A stretch of 64,000 nucleotides of DNA from Pegea sp. RAD2-039 (Eukaryota > Chordata > Thaliacea > Salpida > Salpidae). Every line of letters begins with the position of its first letter. The first letter of the stretch is position 1. Where the stretch lies: NCBI GenBank assembly GCA_034620365.1, contig JAQGEQ010000206.1:271504-335503 (forward strand), in the 5' to 3' direction. Of this stretch, positions 48,859 to 60,610 are shown in pieces. The position numbers and the translations under genes were made by a program. Below the pieces are notes generated by a model. The model was not told the DNA's origin. It did no database searches and saw only the letters and a list, made by a program, of their open reading frames with translations.

Positions 48859-50284
48859 GTGCAGCACTCTTACTATAAAAGCTATTAAACAATTTCAAGA
48901 ATTAAATTGTTATGCTAAAAATGATTTCTTAATGCTTGAATATTAACAAACTTTCTATATAAACATTTATGTAATTGAATGAATTAATGAAGATAATTAT
49001 TAATAAAATATAAGATTAAGAAAAATACATTGCAGAAAAATAAGTTTAAATAGATTGAGTTATAGAAAATTAAAATTTGTTAAGGCAGTAAAGTTAAAAA
49101 ATAGTTTTGCAACTCCTGACAAACTAACTAAAATGCTAGTTTCATTCGATTTTGACATTTTTAACTATCTGCAAGTTATTTGAAAGCTCCTGATATGAAA
49201 TAAGTTTAGCAATCACTATAAGAGATGGTAATTATTAGAAGGTAGAACTAACATTAATTAGAAAGCGACTCTTTTATAGTATTGTCATGAAATTATTGTT
49301 GTGTATTACTAAAACTAATTTAACATCTGCATAACCTTTTCTGTAAAGACCACAAAGCAAATTAAAAGTTTAACATTTTGTCTAGTTGGTCTTTTAAAAA
49401 CTAATGACTTTTATGAAAACTGTTAAAATTCCCTATTACGAAAGTCTAGAAGCAAAATCTTTCCACACATTTCTTTGAAAACGACGTAAGGTTTGACAAA
49501 TTGTGAATCATTGGCTTAAAAGGTTTTGCATTGTACTAAACTTAATTTGCAAAAAGCTCCAAAAACTAAACATGGAGAAGTAAATATAGCTCCTTAGCGA
49601 CCGTACAAAATCTTTAGCTAAACTCATGATTTAATCTAAGTTTATTAAATTAAGTTTATAGTTTTTTCATTTCTTCAAAAAACAAAGATGTAAATAGTAT
49701 GTTTTCATGTATATCAATGAAAGAAGCAAACAGTAAAGTACTCTTTTTGTCTTTGGCATATATATTCTATCAAAAAAACATTAACACCAATTTCTGTTAA
49801 AGCTAAAACATAAATTTCTATAAGTTCACAAAAAGTGGTTTAAAAATTTCAAAAGTATTACTTGATTATGTAATCTTATTTTCTTGTCAATTTTTTTAGT
49901 TTTGCTTCTAGAACTACTTTAAGTTTTATATAAGTATTTCAAATTTTGCATAGACTTAAATTTTTGGTTTGGAATGAATGCTTTAATTAGCTCATTTATT
50001 TCCAGAGTTTGGAAAGTATCTTTTTTTAGTTTCAGTTAATCAGCTCAAGTTACAAATTCTAAAATTAGTTTTTTTGCCTCATTATATTAAAACTTTATAG
50101 GCTTCAGCTTAGTTACTCAATGGCAATATAACAGCTCTGTATGCTTCTAGCTACCTTTAAAGTAAATTTATTAAGCTTTTTAGTACTTTTATTTTGCTTT
50201 TAATTTCCAGCTTGAGTCTTTTTCATTACTTAATCAAATAAAGAAATTATTGCTTCTGTTGCTTAGGTTATTTTCGAAAAGAAG
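48859..50284. other. Intergenic stretch between secreted copies A and B
   Basis: About 1.4 kb of AT-rich DNA. I looked for linker, membrane or SEFIR exons downstream of copy A and saw none. Confidence 0.5.
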
Positions 50285-51496
50285 ATGATAAAATTCAGAT
50301 TAAGCTGGATAATTTTGTTAGCATTTGCATTAGTTAATTGTTCAGGTCGTAAAACACCATTGAAGATCTTTAGATGCTCATTATGCGAACCAATAAAAAG
50401 CTCTACCACCTGCTATGCATCACGTAAGTTTTCAAAGTTGTTTCAATACGAAACTTAGTATAGAAGTAGCAAGAGATAAAATAAACTTAGAGTGCTAACA
50501 CAATAACTTTTTCTTTTAAATATTTTAAATTGCTTTTGTTAGTTATAATTTATTTTTGAACATATTGGCAATCGAATCATTGTATTTTATCTTTTCACTT
50601 TCGAGAAAATAGAGTGTTTGAAACAGTTTATTAGAAACTATGAAAAATATCTAAGCACTTTACATTTCTCTCATTTAAGATAAAAAGTTTTCAAAATATT
50701 TTTTAAACATTTTGTAGGTTTAGATGACATAGTCGATACTCCGACAAAGCCGTTAAAGTTTCCCCGCAAAATAAAGAAATGTTCTATTGATGTGGATCGT
50801 GATTACAAGAAAAGAGTAGTCACAAGTTTTACTCTTCGAAGTTTGTGAACCCATTTTTAATTTTGAGTTTAGAAATAAGTTAAAAATATGCTTAAAAGCC
50901 TGAATTTAATAAATTACAACTATTTTTAAACTAAACTTTCAGAATCTAGCGAAAGTAGAAAACCGAAATATTTTCGTTTTGATTATTTTGTTGATGGAAC
51001 AGGAGATTATTACAAGATAAACTTTCCAGAGTCTTACAAATATTGGAAACATGATGTAAGTGAACGATTTTGGTAGATGATGATTAGTTTACATAAAACA
51101 TTACTTTTCAGGCAAAGTTTGTTATTGATAGCTGCAAGAAGCTTGACCAAAGTAAGAAACACTCGATAAAAGTTTCTACTGTTCCTTTTAGAATGAAGAA
51201 ATCAGGAAATAGTTTAGCTTGTACAGCTACATTAACTACGCCTTGTAAGAATGAAATAAAATAATTTCAATGATTTATCAAAACTAAAAAATATAATTTA
51301 ATATTACGAACAATCTTTCTTTATTAATATTACATTTTACTTGTTAATCATAAATTCATTTAAATACACTTTTTGCTATTTTACATAAATCAGTTTATTA
51401 TACTAACATTTTTGTTCTCAAGTTGCTATTCTGGATTCTTTACTGGTTGACACATCTTTCGATTCATCATCAGGAGCAGAGTGGAACTTGAATTAG
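50285..51496 (+). CDS. Secreted paralogue of the SEFIR receptor ectodomain (copy B)
   Basis: Exons 50285-50423, 50718-50840, 50943-51055, 51112-51244, 51423-51496; 582 nt, 193 aa. The signal peptide (LSWIILLAFALVNCSG) precedes TPLKIFRCSLCEPIKSSTTC; then KKCSIDVDRDYKKR, KPKYFRFDYFVDGTGDYYK and KFVIDSCKKLDQSKK. Exon 1 (139 nt) and exon 3 (113 nt) are exactly the family sizes, and exon 4 (133 nt, phase 1) fits the 127-130 nt of the relatives. If the exon 4 donor is not used, translation stops at 51262-51264 and gives 175 aa instead. Exon 5 encodes an acidic tail (FAILDSLLVDTSFDSSSG) unlike the cysteine exon of copy A. No membrane helix or SEFIR domain follows, so a secreted product is expected. 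It is the most diverged intact member. Confidence 0.78.
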
Positions 51497-54028
51497 GATG
51501 AAGATCATATTTTCACCATCGACTAAGTTTGAAACTAAAATTTTAAAGAATAATTCTATTTTTTTGAGAAGAATCTTTAATAAACAAAACTTTGAAATGG
51601 TCGATCCAAAAACTTCTAATGATTTTTTATTTAAAAAGTTTTTTAATCAACTTGAAATATTGATAATCTGATAATGAATTTTTCCATTTCTTTTAAAACT
51701 AAATCATTAAACAAAAATAAAACATTATAAACAAGTTTAAAGGTAGAAGTTGTGCATCTAAACAAATTCTGATAAAATAGGTTCAAAAATTAGTGATGAT
51801 ACCCTTTATCAAAAGTTACATAGAAACAAATGTTCTATGTTATCTTTAGAAGTAAAAAGTATTAATCAAATCCTTATGTTTAATCTTCATCATGATCATA
51901 GCATCATAAACGAAACTACTTTTTACAAACAACACCAACAAACATTTTGATAACATGTTTAACTCCAAAGTTAAAATATTTGAAAATAATTTTATTGTTT
52001 AAATATCAAACTTTTATTGGTATTTGAAAAAATATATAAAATATAGATATATTCTTTGTTCATTTTGGACTATTTACAAATAGTAGTCCATTTCAAATGC
52101 AACTAAAAATGAATGTCTTTATAATAGTTTCAAAGATTTTAAAAATCCAACTTGAAAATTAAAAGACTTTGATAATATTAACAACTAAGAAACATCAATA
52201 AAATTTTAAATAATATAATTTTATTCTTAGAAATAAAGAATAACAATTTAATTAGAATCTAAAGCTAACAAAATAATTTAAAGTTTGAACCCAACATTTG
52301 AAACAAAAGGTTTTCTTTAATTAAGGTTTACAGCAAAATATCTTTGCTTTGTTAGGAACTGTAGAAACTCATCTATTACCGTTTAAACTTTTCAGTTTTG
52401 TGCATTTTTAAGATTTAAAAATGAAAATCTTTTACAACTCTAAGGATTTAAAAATAATTCTTAAAGAGTTTTTATAATATTTGTGAGATTCTAAAATGTT
52501 TTTTATGTTTATGTAATAATCTATAAGCTCAAAGGTAAAAAATAAAGAAACTTGAGTAATGAAACGTAATAGGACAGTTTTATTTGACCAATTTCAATTC
52601 AATGTTGATTATTTTGATATAAAAAGAATTAAAACAATCATTAGTAGAGTCTTTGAATTTTATCATTGTGAAAATGCAAGCAGTTCTGCAAATGAAAAAT
52701 CTGATCTTTATTTAATGAAGCTTAAAATAACTTTTTACTCAACAAATAAATTAACTAGATGTAAAAGTATTCGCTTCAATCTACTATTCATATTTATGGT
52801 AAAGTAAATTTCGTGAACTTAGTGAAAGAAACTAAAAGAAGAAAAATGTTGGGAAATTTTAAGCAAAAATTATTTTACTAAATCTATTTTAGCTGAAAGT
52901 TTGTAGAAACTTACATTTTCTGAGATTATAGTTCTATAAAAGTTTTTAGCAACTAAAATAGATGCAATTAACAATTAAATTAGTTAATTTTGCAAAATTA
53001 TTTGCAGAACAGACGCAATACCAAACTTTGTAGATTGATAAACAGACAGTTGTATTTATAGTAATTACATTTTATGCTTACAATAAAGTTTTATTTTATC
53101 CATAAATATTACGACAATTCTTAAAACTGATAAACATCTAATAAGCTAAATTCTTAGATATTCAGGAAACATTTTTGAAAATATATTATTTTCTTTAATA
53201 ATAAGAAATGTAGACGTTGATAAAAACAAAAAAATTATTTGTAAATATTTGGTTTACTAATAAAACATTACATTAAATAAACCTCAATTTATGATTCTAA
53301 ATTATTCTAGGAAAGTTAATAAATTTTGTTTTAAAAGTGAAATAGATGATGACAAAATAACTAGATGATGTTTTCATCTAATCAATTAGATCTAATAAGT
53401 TTGTGAAATAATTTCAAATTTTTTTAGACATTTTTCAATATTTTAATCATTCAAAATTTTTATTTCAGTTTTTTTCATTGTATAATAATTATTAATTCAA
53501 AACTTAAACTATTAAAATGACCTATCTAACAACTTGTTTAAATCTTGGGTCATAAAAATTTGTTAAAATTTTCATCTCTTTCTTATGTGAAGTCAATTTT
53601 ACTGATGTAGAGTTATCTTACTTTTAACTTTCATATCCTTAATATATTGAAGTAGCAAGACATCATATCAAACGTAGTTTGCAGAAAATATATTTAAATT
53701 GAAAGCAAGTTGCATCAAACTAAAAACTTTAATTATATAAACACTAATTTTACGACTGATCTCAAATTTCTATATAATAAGAAAACTGCGAGAGATATTG
53801 AAAATGTAGACTAACAAAACGCTGTGGTTATGAAGTAATTAGATATTATTTATGTAGGATATAGAAGATCAATAATGAAAATAATAAGTTGAAATGAGAC
53901 TATGAGTATAGAAGAATTTTAGATGTTAGTTCAAAAAGGTCTTTTTTCAAACTTTTTAATGACGATTTTAACCAATAATTTTGCTCCTTAAGGTATTGAA
54001 AACACCAACTAAATTGAAAATTGAATAC
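51497..54028. other. AT-rich stretch with no supported gene
   Basis: About 2.5 kb. An 82-codon ORF at 52559-52807 (+) starts with ATG but has no homology, signal peptide or domain that I recognise; chance is likely given the composition. Confidence 0.45.
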
Positions 54029-54141
54029 ATTTTCTTTCCAGTATTTGTAAGATTCAGGAAAGTGTATATGATAATGATATATTTTATCATCAATAAAATT
54101 GTCAAAGCGAAAATATTCTGGTTTTCTGGATATTTTTGATT
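54029..54141 (-). pseudogene. Orphan exon 3 of the receptor family, next to a LINE
   Basis: Exactly 113 nt between an acceptor (TTTCTAG) and a donor (GTATTC), reading RKPEYFRFDNFIDD, then YHIHFPESYKYWKEN. This closely matches exon 3 of copy B (RKPKYFRFDYFVDG; FPESYKYWKHD) and has the family exon length and phase. No exon 2 is found upstream; the LINE fragment begins about 50 bp away on that side. No convincing exon 4 follows. It is likely the remnant of a fifth gene cut by insertion or rearrangement. Confidence 0.75.
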
Positions 54142-54194
54142 CTAGAAAGTAAAAACAACTTTACATAAATGAAACTAGTTTTGAATAAATTTAT

Positions 54195-56440
54195 TTTCAA
54201 GGTAAAATTTTGATATCTTCAGCACAATGTCGGAGTAGGAGAGAGAAGGAGTATTGCCATCATCAGTTATAAAAACGCTATTAAATTGCTTGTTTAGCAA
54301 CTCAGCTTTATTTTCTGGTTCCATCACAAGCTGGTCGCTGTTATCAAGTAAGGGAGGTAATTGAAATCTCGCCTTAAGCTTACGATTTATGAAACCAAAT
54401 AAGGTTTTCTTGCTGGGTGAAGATAAAACTACGATTTCTCTTCCTAAATAGAAATTAGAAATAAAAAGGTATTAATTTTTCGACTGACTCTTTAACGATG
54501 TTAGTAAATCTTGAGTAAATAGTATTGATGTCTTCGGAAGAGTTGAAAACAGAAATCCAGTCAAGATCTGATAGAAACTTGTTAATACCATTATAATTTC
54601 CACAGTAAAAATTCCTTTTGCTTGAAGTTCATAAAAAAGTTTGATGGAGCTTGAATTCAATCATGTTGTGATCGCATGTCAGAGCAAAAGGTTCTTTTTG
54701 ATCAACGTAGATAATGTTCTCATGTTTTGATGTGATGAGAAGGTCCAAAGTATTACCACTAACTTGGGTTGGAAAAGTAATCATCTGAGAAAGATTATTA
54801 GCATTGAGGAAGCTTACAAAGGCATGACTTAGAAAGATTGAATTAGTATTATCGCTATCCAAGTTAAACGATTTTCCACTAAATGCTAAATTCGGGTTAT
54901 TCCAATCAATTTTAATAAAAATAAAGTTCCCCAAAATATATAACTCAGGACACACAACACTTTACTTAACAGAACCTTTAATAAGGACTTAACAGTAACC
55001 TCATCATTAATTTTAGAGGGTGGTAGGTAGGTATATAAAAAACGAGAAAATTTGGACTTTGAATAATGAAAATCGAAAGCGATAATCTCAAACCCTGGAC
55101 AATTAATGGGATCGATCTGAATTCTAGAGATCATGGGTGCAAGCGATGTTTTGTAAATTACGCAAACACCGCCGCCTCTATCATACAGTCTATCACAACG
55201 TAAAACACAAAAAGATTACCGTCTACCAGAAAAGAATCAGGATAAAAAGGTTTCAACCAAGTTTCAGTAATAAAAACAAATGTGAAATTTTGGAAATGCA
55301 AAAGAGCTTTCAATTGAAAAATTTTGTTAATAATCGATTGTGCGTTGAAGAACATACCTAATGTGATAGAAGAATCGTCTTTTTGACGCTTGTGAGATTT
55401 GATGATGGGCTTCTGTGAACTGATATCTTGGGTATTCACAATTGTGTGCGGAGAGAATTTGAAAAAAAGAAGATGTGGGTCCAGTGGTTATTTACCACTT
55501 CCGTTTTTTGAAAAAACCTTGACAATTCTCAAGGCTCATGGTGGACCTCGAACTTTGTATTTGAAATCAGTTGGTTGTTTCTTCTGATTTCGGTTATACG
55601 CCTCTTTTAGAAGACGCTTATTTTCTGAGCGATCATCTTCACACGTATCATGTGTGAATACTCTAATGCGCTCGAATTTTTTGTCAAGCCTTAGCTTATA
55701 CAGCTTGGCAAGAAACTTGCGTTCGTTTCAGTTTTCCTGAAAGGTCACTTTCAACGGTCTTTGATGATCTGAGCTTTTTGCTCCAAGTCTAGTCATTGAT
55801 ACCTTTGGAATGTCGACAAAATCAAGGCCTTTAGAGCACATTTGTTTAAAAAACTAACTGTCATCATCTTTATCAGTCTCAGAGACATTAAAGATTATGA
55901 CATTGTTTTCTTTGTCCTCACGGTCTAAAGTGAGTTTTTTGTGCGTGTCGGTAACCTTTTTGGCAAGAAGCTGCACCATACTAGCATTTTTGTCTGAGCC
56001 GGGATCACCGACCACCGAGGCCCATGTGACAGGTTTCTGTGTAGAGGCATCCAGTTCGTCCATTGATTCAGGCAAACTAGAAACTTTCTCATTGATCTTG
56101 GCAACATCTTTGCCAATTTCCGATTTAAATTTGGCTAATTCAACAGATACAAATTTGCTGATGTCGGATAATTGGTTTTGATTACAATTGGATGAGGGAG
56201 CTGTTGTGTACATGGTTCTACATAAGATGCAGAACAATTTCAATCCCATTTACTTCATCTGGTTGTTATCAAATATATAATAAACTTTCTTGCTCACATC
56301 ACTACAGGTGATTTGAAAGCAGGAGAGACATTTAAAACATTATACTGCCAGATCTTCACCAGAGCAAATTTTATTGCAAGATTAGCAATTGCCATTGCAA
56401 TTTTGTTTGGATGAAGTCGGTTTATCAGGATTTTTTTAAA
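54195..56440 (-). mobile_element. Decayed non-LTR retrotransposon: ORF1 and ORF2 endonuclease, reverse transcriptase missing
   Basis: Read on the minus strand. About 56440-56220: remnants of a Cys-rich PHD-type finger (SCNKIC; ITCSDVSKKVYYIFDN) with stops. 56249-55854: coiled-coil ORF1 segment (DISKFVSVELAKFKSEIGKD) ending LDREDKENNVIIFN, the start of an RRM-like domain that continues frame-shifted to about 55600. 55439-54629, in three broken frames: APE-type endonuclease (LGMFFNAQSIINKIFQLKAL; FVFITETWLKP; FALTCDHNMIEFKL). 54470-54195: the linker before RT (NKAELLNKQFNSVF). Homology then stops, so the RT and 3' end are absent. The layout fits the CR1/L2/Rex group. Many frameshifts and stops make it inactive. 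Confidence 0.85.
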
Positions 56441-57731
56441 TATTTGATCGTAAGGTCTTGGTAGTTTTATGTGTATCCACCAAAGTTTATATAAGATTTT
56501 TACTGTCACCAACCACAATATATAACATATATATAATATACAATTCACTTCCTAGAAATAACTTTATCACAACTTATGAACACTTATTCAAATAAAACCT
56601 ATAACCTGAAACTTATTTAAATAGAATTATATAAGTGGATATAATTATTAATCATTAAGAAATGGCGTGAAGTTTTCAGGTATTTATTTATGACATTGAA
56701 TTAGAACTTTAAAAGCTTAGAAACTAATTATTTAAATAACACCAAAGTTTGAACGATGCTTTTTAAATTTCTTTGAAAACATCATTAAAATTGTATTTTT
56801 AAACCTTATGATTATCTATAAAAGTTTATTATTCTTCAATTTATCTAAAAATATGATAAACGTATTTCAAAAATTATTTTACAGTTCAAAATATAATATT
56901 AGTTAAATCATTAATAATTACTAATTTAAAATAATCTTCATATAATTTAGTTAGAATTTTTTAAACATTGAATAAAAAATATCCAAAAATCGGAAATTCA
57001 AATAAAATTCTGAAAACAAACATTATTTACAAACAAAAGAAATTGAATTATAAATTAACTCAACATTTCCAGTAAATAACATATCTTAAAATTTTAAATT
57101 GTTTGAATTTTTTATGTATTTATTTACGATTATTTTGCATTAAGTAAAAGTTTGTAGAATTATTCGAAGTAATTATTATTATTCTTATCTATAAAGTATT
57201 CTTTTTTTTTTCATTTAAATATTTAAATTATTGTTTTTAATTAATTCAAGAAATATTGCTTCTTCTCTACCTACTGACGAAAGTTTCAAAAAACAAATAG
57301 TTGATTTTCACAAAACTTTTACTTCAAAAATATCTAAAAAATGAAGAAACTTAAAATTACAAAAAAATTATTTTAAATTTTTAATCAAGTTAGAAGTCAT
57401 TGCCTAATATTTATCTATTGTTTACAAAACTAAGTATTTCTATCAACTAACTATTACTATATTCATATTTAATCATCACAAATCTTCAAATAAATTATAT
57501 TTCAACTCATATTAGTTTGTTTGAACATTTTAGCAAGTAACTATTTGAAATTATTTGTTTATTGATCATTTGTTATTTGCTTAGATCTTTTTTAAATACA
57601 ATTCTTTGAACTTTTTCAAATATTCAAATTGACATCACAACAAATCGTGTAAATGAAACTTTTATTAAAACAACAAATTAAACAATTTTAACAAATAAAC
57701 AAAAAGTTGAACAAATGAAAGTTTCATAAAA
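56441..57731. other. AT-rich stretch between LINE and PRDM9-type gene
   Basis: About 1.3 kb of AT-rich DNA. It should hold the 3' untranslated region of the PRDM9-type gene. The 84-codon minus ORF at 56294-56548 overlaps the LINE 5' region and is not a separate gene. Confidence 0.45.
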
Positions 57732-60498
57732 TTAATTGTGACTTCTCAAATGATTCTTTAGAGCAGAAGGACACATAAACCCTTTTTTGCAAATGCTGCA
57801 GTTATGTGGGAATTTTTTGGTGTGCATCATGATTTCGTGACTTTTCAAACCAGATGGATCCGAAAAAGATTTTGAGCAAAACTTGCAATCATATAACTTC
57901 TCGCCTGTGTGGATTCGTTGGTGTGTTGTGAGACTATTTGAATGACCAAATGACTTTCCACATTCGATACAAACGAAAGCTTTCTGCTTTTCGTGGACAG
58001 TACGAATGTGGGTTTGTAAATTACCTTTCCGACTAAATGATTTGTTGCAAATCTCACATGGATGAGATTCCTTTAAATGAACTGATTTATGATGTAAGTT
58101 GAGATGACTTTTTTGTCCGAAACATTTTCCACACAGGCGACAAACAAATTCCTTCTTTTTACTATGAGTTAACTGATGTCGTTTGAGATGACTTTCATAA
58201 TCAACAGAATAATCACATAGATTGCAAGAATGCTTTTTCTTCCCACTCTGATGTTTCCTTTTTATATGATTTTCATAAGCTTCTTTATTCCCAAAAATTT
58301 CCTCACATAACTTGCATATGAAGAGATCAGCTGCAAATAAATTATTTTTTACAAATTTGCTTTTATTTAAATACTTGAAAAATCTCAATTTACTTCTTAA
58401 TAGTAATTCTGGGTTCATTTTCAACTCTTTGATCTTCATTTGAGGAGTCTCATTAGTAGTTGTGATGCCCAACTCTTGAGCATATTGCTTCCCGTACCAA
58501 ACAAGCAATTCTGAATTCTTTTTTATCTTTTTAAACGTTTTATAATAAATTGCTTGTTTGTATTGGAAAGCAATAAGATTTTGTTCTTGTTCAAATCTAT
58601 AAAACAAATTAAGAATCAAACTTTTGTCAAAACTTACAAATAACAACCAATCACCTTGCACAATTGACATAACTCAGCCAATTACTGCATCTTCTATCTT
58701 TCCCATCAATATAATGAGATAACTTTCCTTTCTTGTAAATCTAAAAAACCAAATTGTTTCAAATTTCTACAAACTAATTTATGTTGAAAATCATTCATAA
58801 ATACCTCCCAAGCACATCCTCCTTCATACACATGTTTCAATTTTTGTACATCCTGACGATGAATCTTTTCACCCTCATATGGTCCAAATACAATACCTTC
58901 TGGTATAGTAACATTTGTCCAAACTCCTTCACCCCCACATCTTATAGAAGATTTAGCAACTCTGAGCCCTTTTGGGCAAGTAAGTTTTGCTCGTCCCATC
59001 AAATTCTCAATTTTAAAAAAGAAATAAATTTTAATTTTCCAAATTGAATAAATCGATAAAATTTGAAATTATTTCAAAACAAATATTTGAAACTAACCAT
59101 TTTGATTTTGGTATCTGGAACTTGACTCATTTTGCCATGTACAGGACAATCACCAAAATGTAGCTTATTACATTTATCACAAACTAAATTGTAAAAAACA
59201 AATTTATTTTATAGAAAATTATTTATTTGAAATATTAGTAATTTTATTTTAATGTAGTAAATGAAACTTACACAAATAATCATCTTCATCTGCACCCTCA
59301 TCCTCATAATTTACTCTTACCACTTCTCGCTTGGGATATCTTGGTTCAACTTTCTGTAAAAATTCAAATTGAAAAGTTTAATTGATAAATTTCACAAAAA
59401 TCATAAATTTATTTTTATTTCTACTTACAACATCCTCTTTTTTCGGGTTTGCTTGTTTTTTAGGACCTTAAAAATCACTTTTTAATAAATCAATTTAGAC
59501 AAAAGTTAAAACAAACCAGATTTTTTAACTGGAACATTTTCTTTTTTAGTCAGACCAGTCATCAACTTCTGTTAAATTTTTTAACAATATTATTAAAATA
59601 ACTAATTACTGATCATTAGTTGATTAATTAAATAATTAATAAAAAACTTTTTAAATTACAAATATTTTTATTTCAAATAAATAATTGTTTACTTTTTCCA
59701 CCCAATTTCTTCGTTTTGCAAAATCCCTCAAAGCTAAAATAATTAAAAAAATTGTGATTTTATTAAATAAGAAAATTATTAAATTCAGATTTTCTTTTAC
59801 TTAATTTCACTTCATCTTTACTTCTCTTCTTACTAATCTTCTGAGGAGTCCAATCTTCATCACTTTCTTCATCAGAAGTGAAATTAACTTGGAATCCTTT
59901 TTTTGGAGGCAAACCAAGTAGCGCTCTAATACTCCTCTCAGTTGGAAGAGGAAGTTCTATCATTAATAGTTTTATTTCATTATTTATCATTAAACAAAAA
60001 GATTTAAAAAATTATCATTTACGCCATCAACTATGAAATATTTAAAAAGTGAAATTTGATTAAATAGTGAAATTATTTAATTTTAATAAAATTAATATTT
60101 TTAGTAGATAATAAATAAAATAATTTGTTATCCAACTTTTAATTTAATAGAACAATTTTAACTAGTTTTAATGAAATGGTGACAGTAAAAATACTTGCTT
60201 TTATTGTCAACAAACACAAACTAAATAACAAGCGTACAAAATACAACAAAACTAACTTACCCAACACCCACAACATAGTATATTCTCTATTCATTTTTCT
60301 TATTCGTTTTCTTTCAAACTTGCTTAACTTTTCATATTCGCCAGGTTTAAGTAGTTTTTGAACGACTACCCGTTCTTTCACTTGTTTAAATTTTTCCTCG
60401 ATATTTATATAGGTGAATCCATCCCAACTGTCTATGATATCTCTTATTTCTTGGGCAGCATCGCCTCCGTTCTTTAAAATTTTTGCAATTTTCGACAT
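57732..60498 (-). CDS. PRDM9: PRDM9/PRDM7-type histone methyltransferase with complete domain set, 10 exons
   Basis: Exons in coding order: 60498-60261, 59956-59801, 59733-59693, 59568-59517, 59466-59429, 59353-59272, 59183-59098, 59005-58805, 58740-58655, 58596-57732; 1,845 nt, 614 aa. Residues 28-79 are KRAB-like (FTYINIEEKFKQ; KFERKRIRKMNREYTMLWVL, matching the vertebrate [20 protein letters not shown] pattern). Residues about 100-125 are SSXRD-like (SDEESDEDWTPQKISKK). Residues 195-215 hold the zinc knuckle (DDYLFCDKCNKLHFGDCPVH). The PR/SET domain spans about 240-370 (CPKGLRVAKSS; FGPYEGEKI; YIDGKDRRCSNWLSYVNCAR; QNLIAFQYKQAIYYKTF; ELLVWYGKQYAQELG), keeping the active-site tyrosine of WYG. 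Seven C2H2 fingers follow from about residue 420 to 612. In vertebrates this protein trimethylates H3K4/K36 at sites bound by its fingers and places meiotic crossovers. A PRDM9 ancestor-like gene is the best name; function here is inferred. Confidence 0.93.
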
Positions 60499-60596
60499 TT
60501 TAGGAAGTTCAAAAAGCTTCTGAGATTAACTGTGTAGTTACCGTAATCACGTCTGTATGAAGTGACTTCAAATTTGATGACAATAAGAAATATATC

Positions 60597-60610
60597 AATC
60601 AGCCAATCAC
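60597..60610 (-). promoter_or_regulatory. Inverted CCAAT (NF-Y/Y-box) element upstream of the PRDM9-type gene
   Basis: On the gene's strand the sequence is GTGATTGGCTGATTG, about 100 nt upstream of the ATG at 60498. The ATTGGCTGAT core is the textbook NF-Y site and the position is typical of a TATA-less promoter. Assigned by motif and position only. Confidence 0.45.

Noticed and set aside
52559-52807. 82-codon ORF as a further secreted gene
   Set aside because: No signal peptide, no cysteine pattern and no match to the receptor-family exons; plausible by chance.
56294-56548. Separate minus-strand gene of 84 codons
   Set aside because: Overlaps the decayed Cys-rich ORF1 start of the LINE in another frame.
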